A model generated the notes under the pieces. That model did not search any database, was not told the DNA's origin, and was given only the letters and a program-made list of their open reading frames with translations. Source: BRH-c25 sp964447145 (GTDB lineage Bacteria; Bacillota; Clostridia; Lutisporales; Lutisporaceae). From it: DNA of 10,862 bases. A program made the translations under genes and the position numbers. Below, one piece after another: positions 1 through 6,196 of the stretch (position 1 is the stretch's first letter; the number at the start of each line of letters is the position of its first letter). The stretch is from positions 1 through 10,862 of the forward strand of contig CAYURW010000090.1 of assembly GCA_964447145.1 (NCBI GenBank). Reading direction: 5' to 3'.

Positions 1-164
1 CCTCGAACTGCATAACGGCATGCACGAACTCAACTCAACCTCGAACTGCATAACGGCATGCACGAACTCAACTCAACCTCGAACTGCATAACGGCATGCA
101 CGAACTCAACTCAACCTCGAACTGCATAACGACATACACGGGCTCAACTCAACCTCGAACTGCA
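1..164. repeat. Tandem 38-bp repeat, four and a third copies
   Basis: Copies run 1-38, 39-76, 77-114 and 115-152, with a 12-base partial copy at 153-164. The first three are identical; the fourth has four substitutions. Each unit contains GCAT and ATGC separated by six bases, and a 5-base CAACT subrepeat. Because 38 is not a multiple of three, each frame passes through all three phases and meets a stop within about 114 bases on either strand, so the array does not encode a repeat protein. The array begins at the window edge and probably extends upstream. Identical copies suggest recent expansion by slippage or unequal exchange. Confidence 0.95.
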
Positions 165-301
165 CCTGATTTGAGCATTCCGGAGTACTTTGTGTCACCT
201 GTCCGGTCGATGCGGGCCGTCTTATAAATTCTTTGCTTTGGCTTAAAATAGCAAATTACTCAGCACATATTTGGCTTGATTCAAGGATAGAATGTAAAAT
301 A
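165..301. other. Non-coding spacer between the repeat and the first gene
   Basis: This stretch is GC-rich near the repeat (a CCGGTCGATGCGGGCCG segment around 201-217) and becomes AT-rich toward the gene. I see no open frame with a ribosome binding site, no RNA gene and no clear hairpin followed by a T-tract. It appears to be plain intergenic DNA leading to the palindrome and promoter at 302-353. Confidence 0.5.
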
Positions 302-315
302 TGTAATATATTACA
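302..315. promoter_or_regulatory. 14-bp perfect palindrome, operator candidate
   Basis: TGTAATATATTACA is its own reverse complement and ends nine bases before the predicted -35 of the next gene. Established AbiEi antitoxins repress their own operon by binding inverted repeats near the promoter, and the downstream protein resembles AbiEi, so autoregulation through this site is a reasonable inference. The AT-rich composition makes a chance palindrome possible. Confidence 0.4.
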
Positions 316-324
316 AAATAATGC

Positions 325-353
325 TTGGTTATACCGGCGTTTTATTGTACAAT
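325..353 (+). promoter_or_regulatory. Predicted promoter placing the transcript start at the ATG
   Basis: TTGGTT at 325-330 (three of six matches to the -35 consensus), a 17-base spacer, then TACAAT at 348-353 (five of six matches to the -10). Seven bases separate the -10 from position 361, which is both the expected transcription start and the A of the gene's ATG. No Shine-Dalgarno sequence lies upstream of that ATG. Together these suggest a leaderless mRNA. Confidence 0.5.
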
Positions 354-360
354 TATTCCT

Positions 361-1206
361 ATGAAGAAATATTTGAGTCATCTATCGGCCGCAGTTTATT
401 GGAATATTCCATACATTGAAGCTGTTCTCGGTTCGGAGATTGCTAAAGCGAAAACAGTTGATTTTACAGTTACCAAAAATAGTGAAAGATTTCAGACAAA
501 AGGATGCATCATTCATTTATGCGAAACCCGCTTGCCTCGGGGCGCTGTTGTTAATAGAGATGGGGAAATGGTAGCTTCGCCGGAATTGATGTTCCTTCAA
601 CTTGCACCCAAATTAAACATACATACACTTATTTTGCTTGGGCTGCAGTTGTGTTCGCATCCAGTAGGCAAATCTTTCAACGCAATTACAACAAAGAAAG
701 AGCTTGAGACCTTTGCTATAAAGGCTTCGGGGCATCACGGACGATTAAAAGCTTTGCAGGCAATAAAGTATATAGAAGATGGTTCAGCATCAATAATGGA
801 GTCAGTCGCTTATATGATTCTGACGCTGCCCCACGCATTGGGAGGTTATGGAATAAAAGGCGCTACCTTCAATTTTGAGATTACACTGAAAGAACAGACA
901 GGTAAACGCCTCGGACAGCAACGGTGTTTTGTGGACTTATATTATAAGTCGGCAAAATTAGCTGTCGAGTATGATAGCTTCACTTTTCACAATAGCCCAT
1001 CAGAACAGGGGCAGGATGCAATTAGATCGGTAATTCTCAACAGGCATGGTATTGAAGTAATGCATTTAAATACAATACAACTATATGATCAAAATGCCTG
1101 CACAGATTTTGCTACCCAGCTGGCACACAGTCTGGGAAAGCGAATACAAATCCGCAGTGGGAAATTTGATGAAATGAACACGCTTCTTAGGGCATTGTTA
1201 CCTTAA
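361..1206 (+). CDS. AbiEi-like protein with PD-(D/E)xK nuclease-like C-terminal domain
   Basis: A 281-residue protein. The N-terminus (LSHLSAAVYWNIP) resembles the winged-helix start of type IV toxin-antitoxin AbiEi proteins. The C-terminal half resembles DUF559/Vsr-like PD-(D/E)xK domains: Glu148 in a helix (SIMESVAYMIL), then Asp192 (CFVDLYY), ten residues, and Glu203-Tyr-Asp205 (AVEYD), followed by a strand-rich segment. I recall similar proteins of this size from gut Actinobacteria and Clostridia, usually annotated as hypothetical or DUF559 proteins. No signal peptide or membrane helix is visible, so it should be cytoplasmic. No AbiEii nucleotidyltransferase toxin lies next to it. An in-frame TTG at 325 would add 12 residues, but it coincides with the predicted -35, so ATG 361 is preferred. 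Family placement is from motif memory; nuclease activity is inference. Confidence 0.75.
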   Translation: MKKYLSHLSAAVYWNIPYIEAVLGSEIAKAKTVDFTVTKNSERFQTKGCIIHLCETRLPRGAVVNRDGEMVASPELMFLQLAPKLNIHTLILLGLQLCSHPVGKSFNAITTKKELETFAIKASGHHGRLKALQAIKYIEDGSASIMESVAYMILTLPHALGGYGIKGATFNFEITLKEQTGKRLGQQRCFVDLYYKSAKLAVEYDSFTFHNSPSEQGQDAIRSVILNRHGIEVMHLNTIQLYDQNACTDFATQLAHSLGKRIQIRSGKFDEMNTLLRALLP

Positions 1207-1547
1207 TGTAAAGTGACAGTAAAGAAATAATGATGCCATGGGCGAGACGTTTAGACGGTTACTAATTAGCATTAAGAAATAACCATCAAAGTATCACTAT
1301 TCAATGATGGCATACCATATGGCACATCAACAAGGGTGATAATCTGCTGTATATAGTATGCTATTTTTATTTTCTGAGGCTATTGGAGGTTTCCTTGCCA
1401 CTTACGATTTCACTACTTGAAATGAAGGTATAGCCGTGATATCATAAGTTTCAAACATGACAGAGGAGGTCACCCGTCGGGCGATATGATCAGGAATGGA
1501 ATGAAGCATATAGTAAGCAATAATCTGAAATCGGAGGGGATCCGAAA
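1207..1547. other. Intergenic region with a possible promoter and a short leader-like frame
   Basis: No long gene fits here. A possible plus-strand promoter is TTGCCA at 1395-1400, 17 bases, then TGAAAT at 1418-1423. Weak inverted repeats are CCATCA/TGATGG (1283-1288 and 1305-1310) and the 8-bp palindrome CCATATGG. A GAGGAGGT sequence at 1463-1470 precedes a frame that is open from 1426 and has an ATG at 1486; it encodes 21 residues ending in KSEGIRK and stops at 1551, overlapping the next gene's ATG. It may be a leader peptide, a gene remnant or chance. No terminator for the upstream gene is evident. Confidence 0.45.
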
Positions 1548-2261
1548 ATGATTACGTTTCTACTTGGTTTTTCTAAACTTATTCTCTATTTCATAATCTG
1601 TGCTACTTGCGCCTTAGCTATCAGGAGACTTACGCCGATACCCGGGGAGTTCCATCGTAAGATACTCCATCTGATACTACTAGGTTCAGCACCTATTTTT
1701 TTGTATGTGTTTGACACATGGCAAAACGCAGCTCTTGCGTCAATTGTATTTGCAGCTGTCATATACCCCGCTTTGTCCCTCGCTGAGCATTTGAAGGGCT
1801 ACTCAAATCTGCTTGCGGAGCGGGACAATGGGGAAATAAAGAGGAGTCTCATTGCAGTATTTGGAATGTTTGCGGTAGTAATCACAATAAGCTGGGGGAT
1901 CATTGGAGCCAAATACCTGGCGCTTGCTGTGATACTTGGCTGGGGATTTGGAGATGCTGCCGCTGCGTTGGTTGGAAAGAAGTTCGGCAAGCATCATTTA
2001 AAGGGTAAGTATATTGATAGCAAGAAGACTCTTGAAGGTACTGCGGCCATGTTTATAGTTTCCTTTATCGCAATTATCACTGTGTTGATTTTAAGCACTA
2101 TTCTTCCTTGGTACGGATACATATTAATTGCAGTAATTACAGCTGCGGTATGTTCTGCTGTGGAAATGAATACAAAAAACGGGTTTGATACAATCACTTG
2201 TCCGGCAGCCACATTGGCAGTTATGCTGCCGCTCCTTTATTTATTGGGAGGGATACTGTGA
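1548..2261 (+). CDS. Dolichol/phytol-kinase-family integral membrane lipid kinase
   Basis: A 237-residue polytopic membrane protein of the SEC59/phytol kinase and CTP-transferase family (COG0170 type), whose members phosphorylate or activate polyprenols, phytol or diacylglycerol using CTP or another NTP. Visible family motifs are Arg37-Lys38-x-x-His41 after the first helix, GEIKRS near 95-100, the GDAAAALVGKKFGKH block at 135-149, KKTLEGT at 159-165, Glu206, and the DTITCP segment at 214-219. About six hydrophobic helices surround them. The length suits the bacterial short form. A GGAGGGG ribosome binding site lies eight bases before the ATG, making the start secure. The stop overlaps the next gene's GTG, so the two are translationally coupled. 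The substrate cannot be read from the sequence. Confidence 0.85.
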   Translation: MITFLLGFSKLILYFIICATCALAIRRLTPIPGEFHRKILHLILLGSAPIFLYVFDTWQNAALASIVFAAVIYPALSLAEHLKGYSNLLAERDNGEIKRSLIAVFGMFAVVITISWGIIGAKYLALAVILGWGFGDAAAALVGKKFGKHHLKGKYIDSKKTLEGTAAMFIVSFIAIITVLILSTILPWYGYILIAVITAAVCSAVEMNTKNGFDTITCPAATLAVMLPLLYLLGGIL

Positions 2262-2959
2262 AAAATACTGAACAGTCCGGCGCCCGGACATTGTTACTTT
2301 CATTGATACTAAGCTCCCCCGGACCCATAGTCGTGGGAATCGGGGTTCTTATGGGGCGGAGTTCCACACAGCTTGCTGACTTTGTACGCCGTTCTGCAGA
2401 ATTGTGTGCAATTTTAGTTTCATATTTTATATATCGCATAATTCACAAAGATGAAAGTATACAGGAAGATCTTCACATAGATGAAAGCAAGCAGGTAGAT
2501 CCCCTCAAAGATGAAGCAGAGAATGAGAGCCCTATTAAAGTGAAGCTTGAGCGTACAGCAAACCTTTGTGTAGGTGTGGCTATGTGTATTTCCGGATTTG
2601 CCATGCTGTTTATTGCCTTATCTGGAGGAAACACCGAAAAAGGAAACGTGATGCCCGGACTAATAATTGCATTGTTAGGCTTAGCTACAAATTCATGGTT
2701 CTGGTTACGGTATACAAAGCTTGCTGTTCAAAACAAAGACGCTGTACTTGTAGCGCAAAGCAGACTATATCGTGCGAAGTCCTTCGTTGATGCCTGTGTA
2801 TTTATTGTACTTCTGATTGTGACAATTGCACCACTTTCAGGGGTGGCATACTGGGCTGATATTGGAGGTTCAATAACAGTATCCGGCTATCTTATTGTAA
2901 ATGGAATTGTTATTTTTAACATTACGCACAAAAGCCCGTCACCTTTTAGCGAAGCATAG
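2258..2959 (+). CDS. Cation-diffusion-facilitator-like membrane protein with altered metal site
   Basis: A 233-residue protein starting at GTG 2258, which overlaps the upstream TGA by four bases (GTGA) and has GGGAGGG six bases before it. Hydrophobic segments lie near 11-32, 46-62, 102-122, 131-150, 176-197 and 207-222, the six-helix plan of CDF metal/proton antiporters. A charged loop at 63-95 contains imperfect DES-rich repeats (KDESIQED, IDESKQVD, KDEAENE). In known CDF proteins, helices 2 and 5 carry [HD]xxxD pairs that bind Zn or Fe. By my alignment these positions here are Arg44/Glu48 and Lys174/Asp178, so canonical binding looks lost. The usual C-terminal cytoplasmic domain is missing too. 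It may transport something else or act as an accessory to the lipid kinase. The family call is moderate. Confidence 0.65.
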   Translation: MKNTEQSGARTLLLSLILSSPGPIVVGIGVLMGRSSTQLADFVRRSAELCAILVSYFIYRIIHKDESIQEDLHIDESKQVDPLKDEAENESPIKVKLERTANLCVGVAMCISGFAMLFIALSGGNTEKGNVMPGLIIALLGLATNSWFWLRYTKLAVQNKDAVLVAQSRLYRAKSFVDACVFIVLLIVTIAPLSGVAYWADIGGSITVSGYLIVNGIVIFNITHKSPSPFSEA

Positions 2960-3014
2960 ATGGTGGGGACATGCTGCGAGATATAAGTGAAATATGTGGC
3001 CTTTGTCTGGAGAC

Positions 3015-4505
3015 TCACTTCTTCGAATCAGATGATTTCTTCAAGGCAAACCTATAGCGGGATACTGTTTCTTCATCCGGTACAAAGGCGGAGCCAAACC
3101 CATCAATGTTGGAATGCAAGCCGTCCAGCATATCTATTCTATTTTCTATTTTCTTTTGCCGCTTCTGCATTGCTCTCGGAAAAATAAGGGCATATCCGTA
3201 ATGCCCGGTTGAGATCAAATCTCTTATCCCCCCCTCCATACAGAAATAGTTTTCACCGAATTCGTTGACCAAATCTGCTTCGGCACAGTCAGTATTATAC
3301 TCTATTCCAATATCGCCGCCGACAAACAGGTTATGATGGATTTGGTTGTTGGCACTTCGCTGTACGGCTATTTGCACGGGGTTGTCAATAAAAGTATTGT
3401 TGTGGAAACTACAGTTCTTGGCAAATCCAAGATCGGGGGCATAACCCCCAAAGGCCATCCCGCAGAACCCTTTACATTTTGCAATGATGTTATCATGTAC
3501 CTCTATGCCCGACACACAGAATAAAGGATTATCCTCAGGGCTGTGTTCCGTAGCAACTTCAATACCAATGTCACAGTTAAAGATAAAGTTGTTATATATT
3601 TCGATGTTTTGGCCTCCATCCACATAGATGCCTCCGGCACAAAGATCATAACCCCTTCCCTCGCAATAGGCTTTGTTTCCATAAGTGCTGATTGCATAAA
3701 CCGAATTTCCATAACACTTGCCGTTTCGGACAAAATCTACATCATAGGCATTGCCCTTATATCTGTTTTTGTGTTTGGCTGTACCCTCGAATCCGATCAT
3801 GTCGATACCAATATTGTCATTATTATAGATCCTGTTGTTGCAGATCGTAAAACCGTCAATGTTCCCGTTAAAGGCGACAGACTCACTGGATCCGCAGCGA
3901 CAGTCAAATACCTCGCAGTTTTCCATTATAATGTTTTTTGCAGGCGCCTTATCATTGGCGGCATAGAAACAAACTCCGTGGGTGCCGTTTATATTATGTA
4001 CTATACAATTTTGAATAGTAATATTATTAAGCGCTTTTTCACCTTGTGCAGGTGTGCTTTCATAGTAGATTCCATGGGTGCCCCCGTTGACTTCCAGACC
4101 TGAAATTATTAGATTGTCGACATTTATTAGATGAATACCGATAAGCCCTTTGCATCGGATAACAGGTCTCTCCCCTTTGGCAGCGCTGATGGTTACCGGA
4201 GCTTTCTCCATTCCCGAGCATCTGGCATTTACCTCAAAGGGCTGATATATGCCGGAATGTATGGAGATTGTCATACCGGGCTTGACTGCTGCGAGAGCAT
4301 CCGGGATGGTGGGATAAGGGTGCGCAATGCTGCCATCGGCGACCCTGGCGTCGCCTTTGGCTGAGACGTGCAGTACAGGGTCCATAGGGACGCCCGGCGA
4401 TGCATAGCACCTGCTCTCCGCAGCGCTGCATCCGATAAAATAGAAAACGCAAAGGATCGACAATATCAATATCATACTTTTTATGTATCCCATAGGTCTT
4501 ATCAT
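3015..4505 (-). CDS. Exported right-handed parallel beta-helix lipoprotein, cysteine-rich
   Basis: About 496 residues. A short basic N-terminus and a hydrophobic stretch end in FYFIGC, a lipobox-like site, so the mature protein is probably lipid-anchored outside the cell at Cys26. Residues 44-90 (VSAKGDARVADGS, then HPYPTIPDAL and GIYQPFEV) match the DUF1565-type cap that begins many pectate-lyase-like beta-helices. The rest consists of repeated coils such as NITIQNCIVHN, GIEVHDNIIAKC and NCSFHNNTFID, typical of PbH1 repeats in polysaccharide lyases and NosD-like proteins. Some 19 cysteines follow the lipid cysteine, which is unusual. The start is uncertain: an AAGGAGA motif sits immediately before ATG 4505, ATG 4493 lies 13 bases after it, and an in-frame TTG is at 4517. 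No catalytic residues are assignable; polysaccharide binding or cleavage is a guess. Confidence 0.85.
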   Translation of the reverse strand: MIRPMGYIKSMILILSILCVFYFIGCSAAESRCYASPGVPMDPVLHVSAKGDARVADGSIAHPYPTIPDALAAVKPGMTISIHSGIYQPFEVNARCSGMEKAPVTISAAKGERPVIRCKGLIGIHLINVDNLIISGLEVNGGTHGIYYESTPAQGEKALNNITIQNCIVHNINGTHGVCFYAANDKAPAKNIIMENCEVFDCRCGSSESVAFNGNIDGFTICNNRIYNNDNIGIDMIGFEGTAKHKNRYKGNAYDVDFVRNGKCYGNSVYAISTYGNKAYCEGRGYDLCAGGIYVDGGQNIEIYNNFIFNCDIGIEVATEHSPEDNPLFCVSGIEVHDNIIAKCKGFCGMAFGGYAPDLGFAKNCSFHNNTFIDNPVQIAVQRSANNQIHHNLFVGGDIGIEYNTDCAEADLVNEFGENYFCMEGGIRDLISTGHYGYALIFPRAMQKRQKKIENRIDMLDGLHSNIDGFGSAFVPDEETVSRYRFALKKSSDSKK

Positions 4506-4528
4506 TCTCCTTATCAATATTTAATTTA

Positions 4529-4544
4529 GACGTTCGCAAACGTC
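4529..4544. promoter_or_regulatory. 16-bp inverted repeat upstream of the beta-helix gene
   Basis: GACGTT at 4529-4534 and AACGTC at 4539-4544 are perfect 6-base arms around CGCA. The site lies about 24 bases upstream of the beta-helix start on the minus strand, where a repressor could bind. It does not match the Gram-positive SOS box (GAAC, four bases, GTTC). I could not place a convincing promoter next to it. Confidence 0.35.
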
Positions 4545-4577
4545 ATAACTGCTATATATTCATTTTAGGATAGACAT

Positions 4578-4661
4578 CAGTTAATTACATTTCGAATATC
4601 CTAATAGGAAAAGGCGCATGGGCGTCAAATGCGGAGAAGCCGCCTTTGTTTTAATTAACTG
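4578..4661. repeat. 84-bp segment bounded by 10-bp inverted repeats, with inner hairpins
   Basis: CAGTTAATTA at 4578-4587 is the exact reverse complement of TAATTAACTG at 4652-4661. Inside are a GC-richer block (about 4608-4646) with a GCGG/CCGC hairpin at 4631-4643 and a longer AAAGGCG/CGCCTTT pairing, followed by a T-rich run at 4644-4652. It lies between divergent genes. It could be a terminator-like structure, a small non-autonomous mobile element or a structured leader. No riboswitch class is recognised. No target-site duplication is obvious. Confidence 0.4.
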
Positions 4662-4804
4662 TATACTGGCGTATTGTATATAATTATATGAAGCCATTCC
4701 CGCAATAGAAGTATTGCATCATCTATATATATTATTTAGGTAATATCGTATTTATACATTACAAGAGCGGTTTTGCAATATCGTATCATATCGAGTGCGG
4801 ATCA
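4662..4804. other. AT-rich spacer between divergent genes
   Basis: This is the middle of the 368-base gap separating the beta-helix and rhodanese genes. It is very AT-rich and holds a direct repeat, AATATCGTAT, near 4742 and again near 4777, which might be a binding site or chance. I see no gene here. Confidence 0.35.
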
Positions 4805-4835
4805 TTGTATTTTAACACATGCCTATGTTAAAATA
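4805..4835 (+). promoter_or_regulatory. Promoter overlapped by a 10-bp-arm inverted repeat (operator)
   Basis: TTGTAT at 4805-4810 and TAAAAT at 4829-4834 (five of six matches to the -10), 18 bases apart, form a plausible vegetative promoter for the rhodanese gene. TATTTTAACA at 4808-4817 and TGTTAAAATA at 4826-4835 are perfect inverted arms around eight bases and span the spacer and the -10. A dimeric repressor bound here would block polymerase. The predicted transcript starts near 4841, leaving a leader of about 33 bases with a GAGGAGGA ribosome binding site. Confidence 0.55.
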
Positions 4836-4873
4836 TGATATCAGGAGTGATGATATACGAGGAGGACGATATT

Positions 4874-5479
4874 ATGAAAACCCTTATATCTGTTCTTACA
4901 GTTCTTTTTTTACTGACAGGCTGTGGTCATAAAGCCGATAATATCACTTTTTCTGCCACTATCGAGGATATCCGGGACAATGGGATCATAGTGACAACAA
5001 CCGATGGAGTGGGCTTTGAAAAAGCCAGTGTCGGGTACGACAAGGGCCTGAAAATCCCATTTAACCTGATTGTGGGACAGACTGTCGAAATTGAGGCATT
5101 CCCCGAAATTCGCGAGAGCGAGCCTGTGCAGATTACGGCAGTAAAGATAAGCTTAAAGGAAGAAAACAAAAAAACGGAGTACAAAAAGATAACTCCCTCG
5201 GAAGCAATGGAAATGATGGGTGAAAATGCTGTTATACTGGATGTCAGACCCCGGGAAGATTTTGCTGAGGGCCATATACCAGATGCTATATCGCTTCCCC
5301 GTGCAGAGGTGGCCCAAAGGGCCGGAGAAGTGTTTCCCTCCAAGGATAGCACTATACTCATCTACTGCAAAAGCGGCAAGAATAGTAAGCTTGCAGCGGA
5401 AGAACTGATCCAAATGGGCTATACCAATGTATATGATTTCGGCGGCATTATTGATTGGACCGGTGAAGTCGTAAAATAA
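4874..5479 (+). CDS. Rhodanese-domain lipoprotein
   Basis: A 201-residue exported protein. Residues 1-17 form a lipoprotein signal ending in LLTGC, so Cys17 should be lipidated and the protein anchored on the outer face of the membrane. Residues about 24-95 form a small beta-rich domain (FSATIEDIRDNGIIV, then VGQTVEIEAFPEI) resembling OB-fold, DUF3221-like modules of Gram-positive lipoproteins. Residues about 105-201 are a rhodanese domain with ILDVRPREDFAEGHIPDAISLP and an active loop CKSGKNS. Cys165 is the predicted sulfur-carrying residue, so catalytic capacity seems intact. Rhodaneses transfer sulfane sulfur to cyanide, thiols or partner proteins; the acceptor is unknown. GAGGAGGA lies seven bases upstream of the ATG, which supports this start over an earlier in-frame ATG at 4835. 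The membrane protein at 5515 follows 35 bases later, probably in the same transcript. Confidence 0.88.
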   Translation: MKTLISVLTVLFLLTGCGHKADNITFSATIEDIRDNGIIVTTTDGVGFEKASVGYDKGLKIPFNLIVGQTVEIEAFPEIRESEPVQITAVKISLKEENKKTEYKKITPSEAMEMMGENAVILDVRPREDFAEGHIPDAISLPRAEVAQRAGEVFPSKDSTILIYCKSGKNSKLAAEELIQMGYTNVYDFGGIIDWTGEVVK

Positions 5480-5514
5480 GAAATGCTTGATTGGATACAC
5501 TGGGGGTAGAATTT

Positions 5515-6174
5515 TTGAAAAATATCTTTTTCGGATGCCGGAAGAGTGAACCGGATGATAATTGCGGATCCGGCATAAAAGAGGTTCTTTTAATTGTTTT
5601 GGCAGGAATAATACTTGGAGTATTATCGAAATTGGTTGACAGTATATCTCTGAATGAGGCTTTCGGATGGCATAGAGTACTGGAATTGCTGGACCTGCGC
5701 AATGTTCTGTCAAGATTGCCCATTTGGGCATTGCTGGCACTGAGCATTGCAGTGTTCAGCAAGGGACCCTTAAGGGCAAGCATGAATGTTTTCGGGTTTT
5801 TCATCGGTATGCTTATAGGTTACTATGGGGTTACTATGTCCATATCAGGATTTTTTCCGAAGGGATATATTGTGTCATGGGGTATAATAACACTATTTAC
5901 GCCTGTTGCCGCTTATTTTGCCTGGTATTCGAGGGGGAGCGGGTGGATGGCTGTTATTCTGTCATCGGCGATAATCGGATTTTTTATTACAGATGCCTTT
6001 TCCTTTGAAATGTGGTACATTGGCATTTCTTATTATGACGGGGTTATCTGCTTACTATTATCAGTAATTTTATTATACAAAGAAAAAAAGCAGCTGTTGT
6101 TTTCCTTAACAGGTGCGTTAATAGCTGCTCCATTGATTCAAACCATCCTGCCGTATATTTTCGGCGGGTTATAA
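5515..6174 (+). CDS. Seven-helix integral membrane protein, unknown function
   Basis: A 219-residue protein that I cannot name with confidence; it faintly resembles small DUF6518-type membrane proteins of Firmicutes. Predicted transmembrane segments lie near 22-41, 68-83, 89-108, 118-138, 144-162, 174-188 and 193-215. A short N-terminal tail has two cysteines (Cys8, Cys17), and Gly-Tyr-Tyr and Trp-rich stretches occur inside the helices. TTG 5515 is preferred over an in-frame TTG at 5491 because GGGGG at 5502-5506 is spaced eight bases ahead of it. It lies 35 bases after the rhodanese gene with no terminator between, suggesting co-transcription and perhaps a membrane partner role. Its stop is adjacent to a terminator hairpin shared with the convergent gene. 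Confidence 0.75.
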   Translation: MKNIFFGCRKSEPDDNCGSGIKEVLLIVLAGIILGVLSKLVDSISLNEAFGWHRVLELLDLRNVLSRLPIWALLALSIAVFSKGPLRASMNVFGFFIGMLIGYYGVTMSISGFFPKGYIVSWGIITLFTPVAAYFAWYSRGSGWMAVILSSAIIGFFITDAFSFEMWYIGISYYDGVICLLLSVILLYKEKKQLLFSLTGALIAAPLIQTILPYIFGGL

Positions 6175-6196
6175 AAAAACCGCAATATTAGGCGGT
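6173..6196 (-). terminator. Rho-independent terminator of the minus-strand ATPase gene
   Basis: Read on the minus strand, ACCGC (6196-6192), an 8-base loop and GCGGT (6183-6179) form a hairpin followed by a run of seven T residues (6179-6173, the first being the last stem base). The first stem base belongs to the ATPase stop codon (6198-6196) and the T-run overlaps the stop of the convergent membrane protein, an extremely compact arrangement. On the plus strand the hairpin lacks a T-run. Confidence 0.65.

Noticed and set aside
1..164. CRISPR array
   Set aside because: The 38-bp units are directly abutting with no variable spacers, so this is a tandem repeat.
1402..1458. Minus-strand 18-residue peptide (MFETYDITAIPSFQVVKS)
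   Set aside because: Its upstream sequence is CCTCCT on that strand, the complement of a ribosome binding site, so translation is unlikely.
3543..4103. 186-codon plus-strand open frame opposite the beta-helix gene
   Set aside because: It is a shadow of the clear lipoprotein with PbH1 coils; no ribosome binding site and no recognisable domains.
4529..4544. SOS (LexA) box
   Set aside because: The Gram-positive box is GAAC-N4-GTTC; here the half-sites face the other way and do not match.
4600..4655. Riboswitch (c-di-GMP or preQ1 type)
   Set aside because: The hairpins are present but I could not match the conserved core bases of any class, and it lies far upstream of the rhodanese start.
5153..5740. 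195-codon minus-strand open frame
   Set aside because: It lies opposite the rhodanese active-site region and the start of the membrane protein gene, both of which have strong support.
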